64,000 nucleotides of DNA from contig MU385918.1 in assembly GCA_022497145.1 (NCBI GenBank), positions 62,001 to 126,000 of the forward strand, given 5' to 3'. Positions within the stretch are counted from its first letter, which is position 1. Each line of letters opens with the position of its first letter. The stretch is from Rostrohypoxylon terebratum. Its lineage: Eukaryota > Ascomycota > Sordariomycetes > Xylariales > Hypoxylaceae. The notes under the pieces were generated by a model. The model saw only the letters and a list, made by a program, of their open reading frames with translations, was not told where the DNA came from and ran no database searches. The translations under genes and the position numbers were made by a program. Below are positions 11,614-22,723 of this stretch, one piece after another.

Positions 11614-13365
11614 ATGCTGTCTCTCTGCAGATGTGCCTCTACAACGAGGACTGCAGTGCGTGGATGTGCTAGGGGCGGGAATAGTCTCAGATGGGTAGAA
11701 GGCGGCCGCAGGCAATATGCTCAGAAATCAAAACCAAAGAAACAAATACCAAAACTAACCCCCAAAGTAGCACCAAAACTACCGCCAACTATGCCAAAGG
11801 CACTTCCGTTTAAACCTGCAAAACCTGAGCCGGCCCCAAAACCAAAGCCGGCTCCCCAGAAAACTCCTAAACCTACTCCTAAACCTACTCCCACCCCTTC
11901 CGCTGACCCGTCTTCCACCCCTCAATCTCCTATATCACCCTCCTCACCTACACCTACACCTTCACCTTCACCTTCACCTTCACCTTCACCTTCGCCCTCA
12001 ACCCCAGCTGCACCTCCTCCGCCTCCGCCTCCACCGGAGTCCCCATCCACATCCTCGTCTTCAGACTCATCTTCAAATTCATCATCATCCTCAGATTCCT
12101 CCTCAAGAACCCACGAAAGCTACGAAGACCGCAAACGCCCCGTCTCCGAGCTCGTCCGGAGCCGGTGGTTCCCGCTCTTCGGCGCGGGCACTGCAGCCGT
12201 GTGTCTCGGCTTCTTCTCCATGTCCATGAACACCTACTGGCGAACGCACCCAGCCGAGCACTGGCTGCCGGGGCAAGAACCCGAGACGCCCACGGGACGG
12301 CCCACGATCCAATCGCCGCTGGAGTTCGACCAGCACCTGGACAAGTCGGAGTGGCGCTTCGGCATCACGAAGCTGCGGCGCCGGATCGCTTCGGAGATGG
12401 CTCGCGGTCACGTGCTGGAAGTTGCTGTCGGCGCTGGCCGTAACTTCGATTACTACGACTGGAGTGTTGTGACGGGGGGTCTTGGACCTGCTGAGGAGAA
12501 GCAGAAGGGGGGATGGTTCAGTTGGTCCAGCAGTGAGGAGAAGAAGCCGGACGAGAAAGAGCAGGAAGAAAAGGGGAAACCATCCAAACCTGTACCACTC
12601 CAACTGAAGCCCAAACCGCAGCCCCCAAGCGAAAACGCCATCCTGAGCTTCACCGGCGTCGACATCTCGCCGCAGATGCTCGACCTCGCATTGACCCGGG
12701 TCCGCCAAGTGGTGCCTCACATGGCGGACCAAGTCCCGAAGAAACCCTCCTTCACGCACCTAGCCACGTCGAAGATCGCCTCCACGCCCGCCCTCTCCCT
12801 AGCCAACAACCACCTCCGGCTCCTCCAATCCGACGCCCAAACCACCCTCCCGCCCCCACCCCCGCCCTCCCAAACCTACGACACGATCCTTCAGACCTTC
12901 GGCCTCTGCTCCGTCCGCGACCCGATCCTCCTCCTCTCCACCATGGCGCGTTCCCTGACCCCCGACACCGGCCGCATCATCCTCCTCGAGCACGGCCGCA
13001 GCTGGTGGGAGCTCGTCAACGGCCTCCTGGACCGCAGCGCCCGCGGCCACTTCGAGCGCTTCGGCTGCTGGTGGAACCGCGACATCGAAGTCGTCGTCCG
13101 CGCCGCCGAGCGCTCCGTCCCCGGTCTCGAGGTCGTGCGGCTCGAGCGCCCCGGCTGGGTCACCCTGGGCACCCACGTGCTCGTCGAGATGCGCGTGCGC
13201 GGTGACGTAGCCGCTGCCGCTGCCGCCGAAGCGGAAGCACGGGCCCTCAATGGCGCCGTGCTGGATAACGGGGACAAGGAGGGGCAGAAGAAGACCACGG
13301 GGTGGTGGTCTTCTTGGTTGTCTATCAGCAGCGGCAAGCCGAAGGATGAAAAAAAGGCTGAGTGA
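11614..13365 (+). CDS. OMS1: Mitochondrial methyltransferase-like protein OMS1
   Basis: Single-exon gene, 583 aa. The N-terminus is Arg-rich without acidic residues and ends RRQYA, a typical mitochondrial presequence. A Pro/Ser/Lys-rich stretch (~40-150) includes an (SP)n run. One TM segment (~185-204, FPLFGAGTAAVCLGFFSM) would anchor it in the inner membrane. The SAM-binding fold follows: motif I VLEVAVGAGRNFDYYDW at ~267, motif II GVDISPQMLDLA at ~348, then TYDTILQTFGLCSVRDP and GRIILLEHGRSWWELVN. The block HFERFGCWWNRDIE is characteristic of Oms1. Yeast Oms1 is an inner-membrane methyltransferase-like protein; it was found as a multicopy suppressor of an oxa1 mutant and has been linked to cytochrome oxidase. 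About 70 charged, Lys/Glu-rich residues are inserted between motifs I and II. The Met at 11614 starts the presequence and is preferred. Confidence 0.92.
   Translation: MLSLCRCASTTRTAVRGCARGGNSLRWVEGGRRQYAQKSKPKKQIPKLTPKVAPKLPPTMPKALPFKPAKPEPAPKPKPAPQKTPKPTPKPTPTPSADPSSTPQSPISPSSPTPTPSPSPSPSPSPSPSTPAAPPPPPPPPESPSTSSSSDSSSNSSSSSDSSSRTHESYEDRKRPVSELVRSRWFPLFGAGTAAVCLGFFSMSMNTYWRTHPAEHWLPGQEPETPTGRPTIQSPLEFDQHLDKSEWRFGITKLRRRIASEMARGHVLEVAVGAGRNFDYYDWSVVTGGLGPAEEKQKGGWFSWSSSEEKKPDEKEQEEKGKPSKPVPLQLKPKPQPPSENAILSFTGVDISPQMLDLALTRVRQVVPHMADQVPKKPSFTHLATSKIASTPALSLANNHLRLLQSDAQTTLPPPPPPSQTYDTILQTFGLCSVRDPILLLSTMARSLTPDTGRIILLEHGRSWWELVNGLLDRSARGHFERFGCWWNRDIEVVVRAAERSVPGLEVVRLERPGWVTLGTHVLVEMRVRGDVAAAAAAEAEARALNGAVLDNGDKEGQKKTTGWWSSWLSISSGKPKDEKKAE
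11941..12000 (+). repeat. In-frame (CCTTCA)n hexanucleotide repeat in OMS1
   Basis: Tandem CCTTCA/CCTACA units encode alternating Pro and Ser/Thr, about ten dipeptides, before the TM segment of OMS1. Copy number is likely to vary between strains. Confidence 0.85.
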
Positions 13366-14218
13366 TGATGACGATGAAGTTACGGATGGCTGATGATGTG
13401 ATGGTATAAAAAGTACGTTACAAAATGCCATGTATTTAGATATGTCTCTATAAATGTCAAGACGTGATATCTTGCGATCACGACGCCACTCTGTACATAG
13501 TACTACCTAATCCATACAATGTTTGGATAGCTTCACTGCCAATCAAAATCGATTTGGGTCTAGATTTCAAGCAAAGATTCATCACTAGCATCGGACGATT
13601 AAATTTGATCGGGGATTTCTTTTCCATTTTTTAGGCGCCGTATATCCTCTTTTTTCCAGCCCGCTTTGTAAAAGCCCATCCAACTAAGATAGATCTAAAC
13701 GCTCTAGCTAGCCGGCTATATTCTAGCCAGCTTCTTTTGAGGTCCTCTACTTGTACAAATTGATTTCCCATTTTTAGAAATCAAGCAGTAAACGACGCAG
13801 CTAGGTAAACTCGTTTTTCCGTTCGCTTCAGAAACGAGATGTTTCAGTTCGCCGTGGACCCCGGGTCTCCATCATGCGACCCATCCCCTGTTGTCATCTA
13901 AGCGCTTTCTCTAACAATAATCGTACATCCTCCTTAGCTAGCAACCAGCTATGTCGGTCATAGACGCGCAATCATCTAATCGGGAAATAAATGGCGTGAA
14001 ATAAGGAATAGATGCAGAACGCGGAAAATAGCAAGCAAATGAAAATCAAATGCACCGACTAGCGCCATCTCGCCCCAACTCCTTTTGGTTCGTCAACTCG
14101 GCCGTCTCTTCCATCATCATACACGACCAACACGTGCCGGCTGCACGTATAGCCTGTCATCCAACAATCGTCAAATAATTCAGAGAGGTATGGGTATTAG
14201 CTTAAGGAAGATAGGCAT
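13366..14218. other. Convergent intergenic region OMS1 / GDS1-like
   Basis: 853 bp with AT-rich 3' flanks. No ORF with a domain, no RNA gene and no tandem repeat of note was seen. Confidence 0.6.
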
Positions 14219-15434
14219 TTAGAAGTCGTCGAGTAAGCAATCGAGCTCATCCAGCTCGATAGTCTCGGGACTTCTATCCCATTCGAGAGCGGCGTCTAAT
14301 TTGGTCCAATTCTCGGCTTCATGGTCTCTCTTCGTTGGTATCATTAAACTGGGTCGCATTGCGGGACTAGTTAAGAATACCATGTGCGGTAGGAAAGTAG
14401 GAGCGAGAGTCCTTGGGGGTTCGCCAAAGAGCTGCTCGTTCTGCATACCGTCGTCTATCGTTACTTGGTCAAGAGGATCAGCTCGAAGTAGATGCCCTTT
14501 AGCTTTTCGCTTTTGTAAACCATCTGCCGTCTGTGTAAACTCTTTCTCGTCTTTTTCTAGTGGGGGCTCCTCTCCTCGCTGGTTGCGCGGCACATGATGC
14601 GACCGGTGGCGTCCAGAGACTGAACCCATCGATGTGCCCGGCATTGGTATGTCTTCGTCCATATCATCAAATTCGGGGGACGAGAGATCGACTTCAGGCG
14701 ACATGCTGAGCTCTCTACTTCGGTCGCAATCGGCATCTTCAGATGTAGAAGCCGAGCTTGATAATGATGGTGTAATGATAGCGCGTTGCGCGGAGGGGTC
14801 TGGCAGGGGTAAGTGAGGGCAGGTAGTTAGGTAAAAGTATGTGCGTCTTGGGTGGACAGTCTCAAGCTCTTTAGCCAAAGGACAGGGTGCTATCGCAGTC
14901 CAACACGATCGCTTCAGGTATGTAGAGAGTCGGGATGAAATAATGGCGCAAGGGTTTGCGGATCTAAACATCGTGTTAGATTCAGACGGAAAAGTGTACA
15001 TGTTGGGACTGAACTTACTGCTGAACTATTTTGACTTGATCTATGAGGATGGTGGCTAGTTCCTTTACTAGATGTGGTCGGTTGCGCGTTTCCTGTAGTC
15101 GCACGATGACAGCCTCGACGATCTCATCGTTTATGCCTTCTAAATCGACCTTCTTAATCTCTGCGAGTTCAGAGAGCTCAGACTCGTCCATCTCGATCGA
15201 GGTATGTAGCCCCGGAGAGGGCGGCGGCGTAGCGACCGGTTTGAAAACGGGTACAGAGTTTGCAGAAGATGCAGTGTCGTTGTGAGACCGTTTGACCTTC
15301 TTGTTCGGGTGTGACGAGCTTTCAGACGATGATCTAGAGCAAGCCATGCTAGAATTATGAGAGGATCGATTTACTGGGATATGGATTCCGAGAGAAGGCA
15401 GAGACAACGATTTGCGACGGGTGTTGTACGGCAT
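14219..15434 (-). CDS. GDS1-type winged-helix nuclear protein
   Basis: Model: complement of 15019-15434 and 14219-14963, 386 aa, with a 55-bp GTAAGT...TTTAG intron. The N-terminus (MPYNTRRKSLSLPSLGIH) is conserved-looking, and a basic cluster PNKKVKR may be a nuclear signal. The segment from INDEIVEAVIVRLQ, through KELATILIDQV, across the intron to ANPCAIISSRLSTYLKR and HPRRTYFYLTTC, matches the winged-helix domain of yeast Gds1 in order and spacing. Gds1 is a poorly known protein linked to respiratory growth and nitrogen response. The C-terminal half is disordered, Ser/Asp-rich and ends in a short acidic motif (ELDELDCLLDDF) that could be an activation segment. DNA binding is inferred from the fold. 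The start at 15434 was chosen over an upstream in-frame ATG because it begins the basic conserved N-terminus. Confidence 0.8.
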
Positions 15435-16025
15435 GGTGGGCAGATGAGATGGGGAAGCACGATAGAATAGTCTCAAAAAGCGACAGCGCAAGCGGATCTA
15501 GATAGATATTCTATATCGGTCGATGCATGAATCGAGCATACGGAGAGATTCTTAGATCCAGCTCACAATAAACTCGAAGGTGGGAGTTGCGATGCGAGTA
15601 AGGTAAGACAGGGGAGTAGGAATAAGACGGGATTGGGGAATAGTAGGAGGGAGGATAACGATAATGACACCACGCGTGGTCCGTGGTTTATTTTGTTAGA
15701 TACTATGTAGGTAGATCGAGCGAACAGACCAAGCGACCAAGCGTCTACTGCGTAAGAGTCTAAAAGGCAAAGAGGCTAAGCAGGGGGGGATCCCGAGGCG
15801 AGACAAGTGATGGAGGAAAGGCGGTGGGAAAAATAAAACCGAGGATTGCGATGGCGATGTTGAACCGACGAATCGAAAGATTTTTAAAAAGCAAAAAGCA
15901 AAAGTCAAAAAAGAGTTGGACCCTTCGTTGAACTGGGAACTTGAACTTGGGGGGAGGAGGAAAGCGGCGAGAAGGCTTGAAGATGTCTGGTTCTGTATGT
16001 TTGTACGTGTGATAGACTGGACACA

Positions 16026-16026
<1 letters not shown>

Positions 16027-16059
<33 letters not shown>

Positions 16060-16066
16060 AGAGAGA
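16027..16066. repeat. Poly-A (30 nt) followed by (GA)n
   Basis: Thirty consecutive A at 16027-16056, then GAGAGAGAGA. It lies about 590 bp upstream of the GDS1-like start. Length is prone to slippage and assembly error. Confidence 0.9.
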
Positions 16067-18350
16067 GCTGAGGAATGCTCCTCACCCGGGGGGTGATGGG
16101 CGGATGAACAGGGGGAAGGTACTGTACAAACGGTACAACAAGCATCTGAGACCCATGCCTTGATCCACTCAACCCACCTTAGAAACCAGGTAGTTGACAG
16201 GGGTAGAACAAGGGGAGGGATTTTGGAGTGACCTTGGCAGTGACTTGCGTTGGACTTTCCCTGAACCTTTGGACCTGCGCAGGAAACCTCAATTTTGCTA
16301 CGAATGCCATACCAGAATTGAGAGGAAAGTTGTTCTTGCAGAAGTATAAGTTGGCCCTAGCGTTGTAGCCAGGGATCATTCCTTGTACATCAATTGCCCC
16401 GTTTGGAAGTATGCCACCAATCAGAGTTCAATTTGGCTTCAACGGCTGGACCAAATTTTGGGCTGTCGCCGTAAGAAACCAACCAGAAAACCTTTTTTTT
16501 TCCTTATTCCCTTCGATTTTTTAAGGGTCCTTCAACCTTGCTTCCGAGCTCCATTCTTTCTTTTTTTATTGCCGTTACCCATCTACTACGCAAGAGGTTG
16601 CCACATAATAGAATGTCGACAAATAGACGAATAGCTGAGAATATTGAATATACTATATGTTCTCAAGTTAAACTCGTACTATTATTGTATTCGTTATTTA
16701 TTGTCCGAGGTGGCCATGATTAACAGGGTCTGCTAGCAACAGGAGTATCAGGAGTCGAATAGTCGGTGGCAGATTGGCATGATCTGTTTACTTTCAAGAT
16801 CGCGCCACATGGGTACCTAGAATAAACCTAGCAAAAAGAGGCGGTAAGCAACATGTACTTTGTATACGCAGTACTACATGTACATAGAGTATGTATTTCT
16901 GCAGGCAATGCATTTTGCAGGATAGGCGACCCTAAATTGCCCAAGGTGCTTTCGACTAGATGGAGTTGTCGTTTTCCTCGGCTTCATCTCATTTTCGTCT
17001 CCTAGCTTCCCATTAGGAAATAGAATATTCAAACAAGTATAAGCCAGTGGAGCGGCATTAATATCATACGAGCTAACGAAGAGAAAATTCTTTGGGAAAT
17101 ATCGAAAATAGAAGTGAAAGAAAAAAAAAAACAGAAAAAAAAGTTCGACTTGGTGTGCTAGCAGGGATACAGGGGGTATAGCAGGGTAGTTACATCTACT
17201 TAGTTACATACTACTATGTAGTGTACTAGGTAAGTACGTATGTACATGATGCAGTTATGGATTTTGGACTTTGGACTCTACATTGACCGACACACTCATC
17301 GATACCCGATATTATACTGGATGTATTGTATTGTCTTGTCTTGACTCCTGCTACTTCATTGTCGTCTCTTACGCATCTTGTCCCACCTCTCCATGCTTTC
17401 TCGTCTTTAATTTACCAATCCAAGATCTAACCGGAACAAAAGCTCACAGCTCACCTCCCGTCCAAAACCCCCCAATCCATAGCGACTAACCAAGTGCCGC
17501 GAATGGCACAAATTATTTATTGTGCGCAGTCAGAAGGCGGGTTGGCTTACATGCATGACTGACGAACCCAGCGAACCCAGCAACCCCAGGTATCCAGGTT
17601 TTGACGCTACTGTACCGATCTTGGCCAATCATGGATCCTTTCGATTCCTAAAGTGGATGGCAACCGGAAGATTCCCGCACAAAATGGGGTCCTAGCCCCT
17701 CAGTACATGTGATGTGTACTCTACAACGCTACAGAACGCTACAAATGCGCCTAAAAGCAAAGTACCATTTCCTGTGGATGAGACTAGACCAATCTGAAAC
17801 TTTGCGGAGCTTTGCATGACGTTAAGAAGTAATATCTAGTGTGTGTAAGGAGAAAGGTAGAGTACGGCTTTCCCTTCTCTCACGCGAGAAACTTCCCCAA
17901 ATACGCGACACCTCATTGGATCGTTTCTTTATAGTAGTGGTAGCACATCCAGGCCGATCGTACTTGTCAATACTGTGCTCATCACACTCATCATAGAGTC
18001 ATGGCTGCCAAAAGTGCGGCTTTTGTCAACGAATCTCCTATTAACTTTCGGGACCCCTAAATTAAAATAAGAATTACATATGTGCCTGCCAACCCCTCCA
18101 AATTCCCTCTTCTCTTCTCCTTTGTTTCTTGCCTTGCGATTGATGCAAGGTTCCCCTCAGCCCCTCTACGACCCTGGCTGCCTTGGAAGATGGGAAGATG
18201 GGAAGAGAACCTGCCAACTTAGGTACATACATAGTAGGACTTTGGGAAAAGCAAAGCCAGCCTTGACCAAAGCTCCCTTTAAGGCTCAGGCTTGAGTTGG
18301 TCCAAGTTTAGATCGTCATACCCCAACCATCCCTACCTTCCCTACCTTCC

Positions 18351-18377
18351 CTACGCAATCTACGCAATCTACGCAAT
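18351..18377. repeat. CTACGCAAT x3 tandem repeat
   Basis: Three exact 9-bp copies, preceded by two CCCTACCTT-like units. The function is unknown. Confidence 0.85.
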
Positions 18378-20511
18378 ATCAAGACTCGCGTATCAGAAGT
18401 CAGAGCCTAACTGACTCGCATCTGCCTAAAACTAAAGTTACCGAAAGCTGACAACTTCAAGGTTGTCACCGTCAGCTCCAACTTGACTCGTTGCTCACCA
18501 AGGCAAAATAAATAAAATGGTTGCCTACCTAGTAACCACATGTGTCCATCTCTTGAAGATTACTTCGTACAATGTGTAATACAAATTCATTTTAACGCGG
18601 ACCTTCTTATTGTTCTTATTGACCTTCCTGCTAGGAATTGTGGTCTGTGAGTTGCTCGTCTGACCACCTCATATTTTCTTTTACATTATTTAATTCGACA
18701 CGCGCGAGTGTTTCCACTCAGTCGACCAGTCAACCAACCAGAGGGAGGGTGATCACCCTCATTCGGAAATCCACTTGCAAGCGAACGGGATCTTGAAAAG
18801 CTCGTACCACTCAACCATTGTCTTATAAGGTGGGGCAATTGAGCTGAGATGGATCCCGGTCACGGCATGTACCTATTAGTGTGTACTACATAGTACGATA
18901 CATAATTTCTGAAGTACCTAAGTACCTCCATAAATATGTAGCAGTTGTCTTGGATCACGGAAGGTCCACTACATACTAGGTATACTAGTATAGTAAGAAA
19001 AGCCCACTTAGAGCCAGGTAGGAGTTCATTCGGCAGCAAGGACCAATTACATAAATCAATTGCCGCGCAACTGCACCCACTGCCGTATCCACACTCCCGG
19101 GTCGACCGGACGGCCGGGGCATTGGTCCAAGAACGTACTAGCCGCCATTCTCCTACCTATCATACACCACTTATTAAACAGCTAAATGCAGCCCTCAAGC
19201 TTCTACATATCAGCTGAAGCCTCGCGATCATAGGTACATAAATCGTTTTGAATTTCGACTCCAAGCCCTCAAGCCTCAGCTGCAATCCCCTGAATGAATA
19301 AAAGCAGTTGACATTCCATGGATCTTATCCCTTATCCGGAAGATATCTCAGCAAGCCGACTATCCGTGCCCCACCCGGACCCGAACGACCCGATCGGATA
19401 ACTACAAGTATATAACATGTTCGCCAACCATTCAATCCTTTTTAATTCGTTTATTTTGTCATAGCTTTACCCCGAATGCCATCGCGTCACGTTGAATCAT
19501 TTGTTGTTCCAATTACATAGCTCAGTAAACGACGTCGTAGCGGGGTATTTTGGGATTTTCCATCGTCATCCAATTCAAGACGGACCATGGTTCAATCCGC
19601 TGCCGGTTATATGGATCAATTACGAAGAGCTTGGTTTCGTGGCATGTGTCAATTCACACATTGGACGAGCGTAACCTTATTGGTGGCTACGGGGATAGTA
19701 CTACGACCGAAGGATCGCGGTCCGTGTATCAATTGTAAAAGTAGGTGAGAAATGCTAGGTTACCTAACTAATAGTCAATTCAATTAGTTCAATCGTGTCG
19801 GTGAGATTTCAAGTCATCTCGCAGATATGCTTCAGTGTATTATATTAAAGTTGAAGCCAATCTGATAACATTATGTCAGATGCCTTCAATCTTAGATATA
19901 TAGTACAATATTGACGTACTGTGAAGAGTATAGCTTAAAGATAGGTAGGCTTAGTTATGCTTTCTAGAGGTAAGACTAGGGAAAGGATATACTGAGATAT
20001 TTGTCAACTTTGTGTAATACAGGGCAGAAAATCACAGGCCCTTTACCTGCACTGCCATTTCTCAGTATAGGAGAGGTAGACAATGAAGTATCACAAGTCA
20101 CTCGTGAGTAATACTTAGGTTAGGTTAGCACCAAGGTAAATAAGCCAAAGATAGTTTGTTCAAGACTACCGCAAGCTCCTATATGAGGAATTATAAAGAT
20201 GCTTTCTACTCACTAAGCCTATGAGGCACATGATAACTACCAACCTACCTACCTAAATAACCATTCACATAGCACACGGCCTGCTATAAAGAAATGAAAC
20301 ATGCAAACTGCATGCCTATATTACCTATTGAATACGTGAAAGCTACCTATATAAGACGGATGAGATTATGGTACAGCCTCACATCTAATTAAATGAAGGC
20401 TTAACTAACCACTGTCGTCTTATTGTTGTAGTCTACAAAATGTGTGAGTTTAACTTCAGCCTCACGACTAATGAATGAATTTGACCCCTTAGAAATTATA
20501 TCTTGGCATTC

Positions 20512-20582
20512 CTGGGGTGCGTTGATGAGTCGCTGCTGCAGAGCCCATGCCTCCCCTGAGCCGAAGATATATAAATCCGGGG
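20512..20582 (+). promoter_or_regulatory. Two candidate CreA/CRE1 carbon-repression sites (SYGGGG)
   Basis: CTGGGG at 20512-20517 and CCGGGG at 20577-20582 match the SYGGRG consensus of the carbon catabolite repressor CreA/CRE1. They lie 361-431 bp upstream of the LPMO start. Cellulase genes in related fungi are usually repressed through paired sites. A TATATAT box at 20840-20846 lies about 100 bp before the ATG. Short consensus matches occur by chance. Confidence 0.35.
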
Positions 20583-20942
20583 CAGCCCAAAATACCTGGT
20601 CAGTGTTGTGGAAGTATATTAATAGTATGCGGCTATATACTATTTACAGGCACCGATCGTCCCGAATCTGCTACGGAAGCCTTTGCGCCGCGTTCGCTTT
20701 TCCCATCTTAAGATCTCATTCGTCAAGTGAAAGTAAAATGGGTCTCGAGTGTTCTGTAAATGATGAAGTTTAGTATATGATATACATATGATAGAAAGGA
20801 GATCACTTAGAAAAAAAAGGGCTCTGGATGTAGCTGTCCTATATATGCCACGTCGAAAGCCTCCTTGGATTAAGATGTAGTTTCTCCTTCGACCACATGT
20901 CTTGGTAGTATCGCGCAACACTTGATCTTAACTATTGTCACC

Positions 20943-22067
20943 ATGAAGTTGTCTCAACTCAGTGCTACTGCCGTCCTGGCTTCCGTGGCCTCAGGCCACA
21001 CCATTTTCTGCCAACTCCAGACAAGCGCGCAGACCTACCGTAAGCAGAACTACTATACAAGAGTCCTACCTATATAAATGTGTAAGATGCTAACTGGCAA
21101 TCTAGCTGTATCCCATGCGATCCGGACGCCTTCTTACGACGGGGTATGTACAACGGCAGAAAGCCTACAAGGAGTGACACGAACCCCTTGAAACGTCTAA
21201 CACGGAGTCATGTAGCCACAAAGCGATGTCAACGGGAACAACATGGCCTGCAACGGCCCCCCAAACCCGACCACGCCCTCGGACAAGATCATCGAGGTAA
21301 AGGCGGGCGAGACCGTTGGTGCGATCTGGAGACACACCTTGCAATGTACGAACCATGACATTCCCATCCCCCACCCCTTTCCCTCTCCACCCTACCTCAC
21401 TAACCCCATACCCTCACCAAAACAGCCGGCGCCAACGACGTAATGGACCCCGGGCACAAAGGCCCCGTAATGGCGTACCTAAAGAAAGTGACCGACGCGA
21501 CGAAGGACAGCGGCGTGGGGAACGGATGGTTCAAGATCCAAGAAGAAGGCTACAGCAACGGCAAATGGGGCACCGACACCGTGATCAACAACGGCGGGAA
21601 CCAGCAGATCAAGATCCCCGAGTGCATCGAGGACGGCCAGTACCTCCTCCGCGCCGAGATGATAGCCCTGCACGGTGCCCGTTCGGTGAACGGAGCGCAG
21701 CTTTACGTGAGTTCCCTTGAAGTAATAGACTTCGAGCGGAGATATTGGATGACTGACATGGGAGGTATCACAGATGGAGTGTGCCCAGATCAACGTGACT
21801 GGCGGCAAAGCGACTAAGACACCAACTACGTCTAGCATTCCCGGAATTTATAAGGTAAAACGAACCTACTGACAACCAAGCCTTCCCCTATTACCGCACA
21901 TGGACTAATGTATTTGTAGTCCAATGACCCTGGTCTACTCATTGACATCTACAGCAAGCCTCCAGGAACCAGCAACCCCTACAAGATCCCTGGTAGGCTG
22001 GTTGAGTCATCAACGACTGAAAAGAAAACTAACAATGAACATAGGTCCTTCGGTCTTCACCTGTTAG
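20943..22067 (+). CDS. AA9 lytic polysaccharide monooxygenase, secreted
   Basis: Model: exons 20943-21039, 21106-21143, 21216-21345, 21426-21706, 21774-21854, 21920-21992, 22045-22067; 240 aa, seven exons, all in phase. A signal peptide (MKLSQLSATAVLASVASG) is cut directly before His19, which becomes the N-terminal copper ligand of the histidine brace. The second ligand is His99 in PGHKGPVMAYL. The axial Tyr182 sits in the QLYMEC motif with Gln180, and His171 (ALHGA) is the conserved second-sphere residue. These residues define a catalytically competent AA9 enzyme that oxidatively cleaves cellulose or related beta-glucans outside the cell, using H2O2 or O2 and a reductant. No CBM1 or C-terminal extension is present; the chain ends at GPSVFTC. 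C1 or C4 regioselectivity cannot be told. Introns are 52-80 bp; several have clear CTAAC/CTAAT-type branch sites. Expression is probably under carbon control. Confidence 0.93.
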
Positions 22068-22723
22068 AGAGCCTTTTAATCTATACTAGCGTCAGGCATT
22101 TTATGATGGAGCAGTCGTGCAAATATGTAGTGCTCTTTGAATTACTCCAAATGACACGCATCAATCCAAACATGAAATATTCCGAGTGTCCATACCACAT
22201 CTATCGAGGACAGACGTTCCTTAGTCTTAATACTATCAGATAGGTTACTTGGGTGCCTATATGAAGTGTGGCTTTTTTAAAAGATATTTCTGTTTGAGAC
22301 ATAATGTAAACATGCACATAGTAAGCCACGGTAACACACCAGAATGTTAGCAAAGACCTATGTCTTGTCCACTATATATTGATACACTTGCTGTTGGATC
22401 ACAACAGAGATTAGAAGCATCATTTGGCTCTCGTATTGCGTATCCTCAGCAAAAGGTTGCGACGTTCCCCAAACCAATAATTCACCCGCATGCGCCGTGA
22501 AATGCATTTCATCAAAAGGTCATCTACCACATTTTTTTACGCCATTATGGTATCATTCGTCAAGAACCCCGTTCCCCTCAATGTGATTCCAACGTCCAGG
22601 CTGACTAGGTACCTAAGGCACACTATATCTTCATCAACCAAGAGACCCCTGATTATTCTCATCGTTCATTATTTGACGTTGTCTTATACGTTTCGCGGGT
22701 AAAACGCCCTAAGGTGGTTTCAT
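22068..22723. other. Convergent intergenic region LPMO / NOT1
   Basis: 656 bp of 3' flanks. No ORF of interest was seen. Confidence 0.6.

Larger units (their letters stand above)
15435..20942. other. 5.5-kb gene-poor region upstream of the LPMO gene
   Basis: The longest stretch without a recognisable gene. Open frames reach at most 158 aa and are low in complexity or cross repeats. Contents: an A30 run with GA repeats (16027-16066), CTACGCAAT tandem triplets (18351-18377), scattered TACCTA/TAGGTA motifs, and two candidate carbon-repressor sites near 20.5 kb. No tRNA or 5S rRNA signature was seen by eye. It may hold long 5' leaders, non-coding transcripts or decayed sequence. Confidence 0.5.

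Noticed and set aside
12103..13431. Long minus-strand frames (210-218 aa) opposite OMS1
   Set aside because: Shadow frames of a G+C-rich coding exon; no domain and repetitive composition.
15696..16172. 158-aa minus-strand frame with Phe/Ser-rich protein
   Set aside because: It crosses the A30 run, which supplies a poly-Phe stretch; a low-complexity artefact.
15435..20942. Search for a CRISPR array, 5S rRNA, tRNA or transposon termini in the gene-poor region
   Set aside because: No regular spacer-repeat pattern, no tRNA B-box with a foldable cloverleaf, no 5S-like sequence and no paired terminal repeats were seen by eye.
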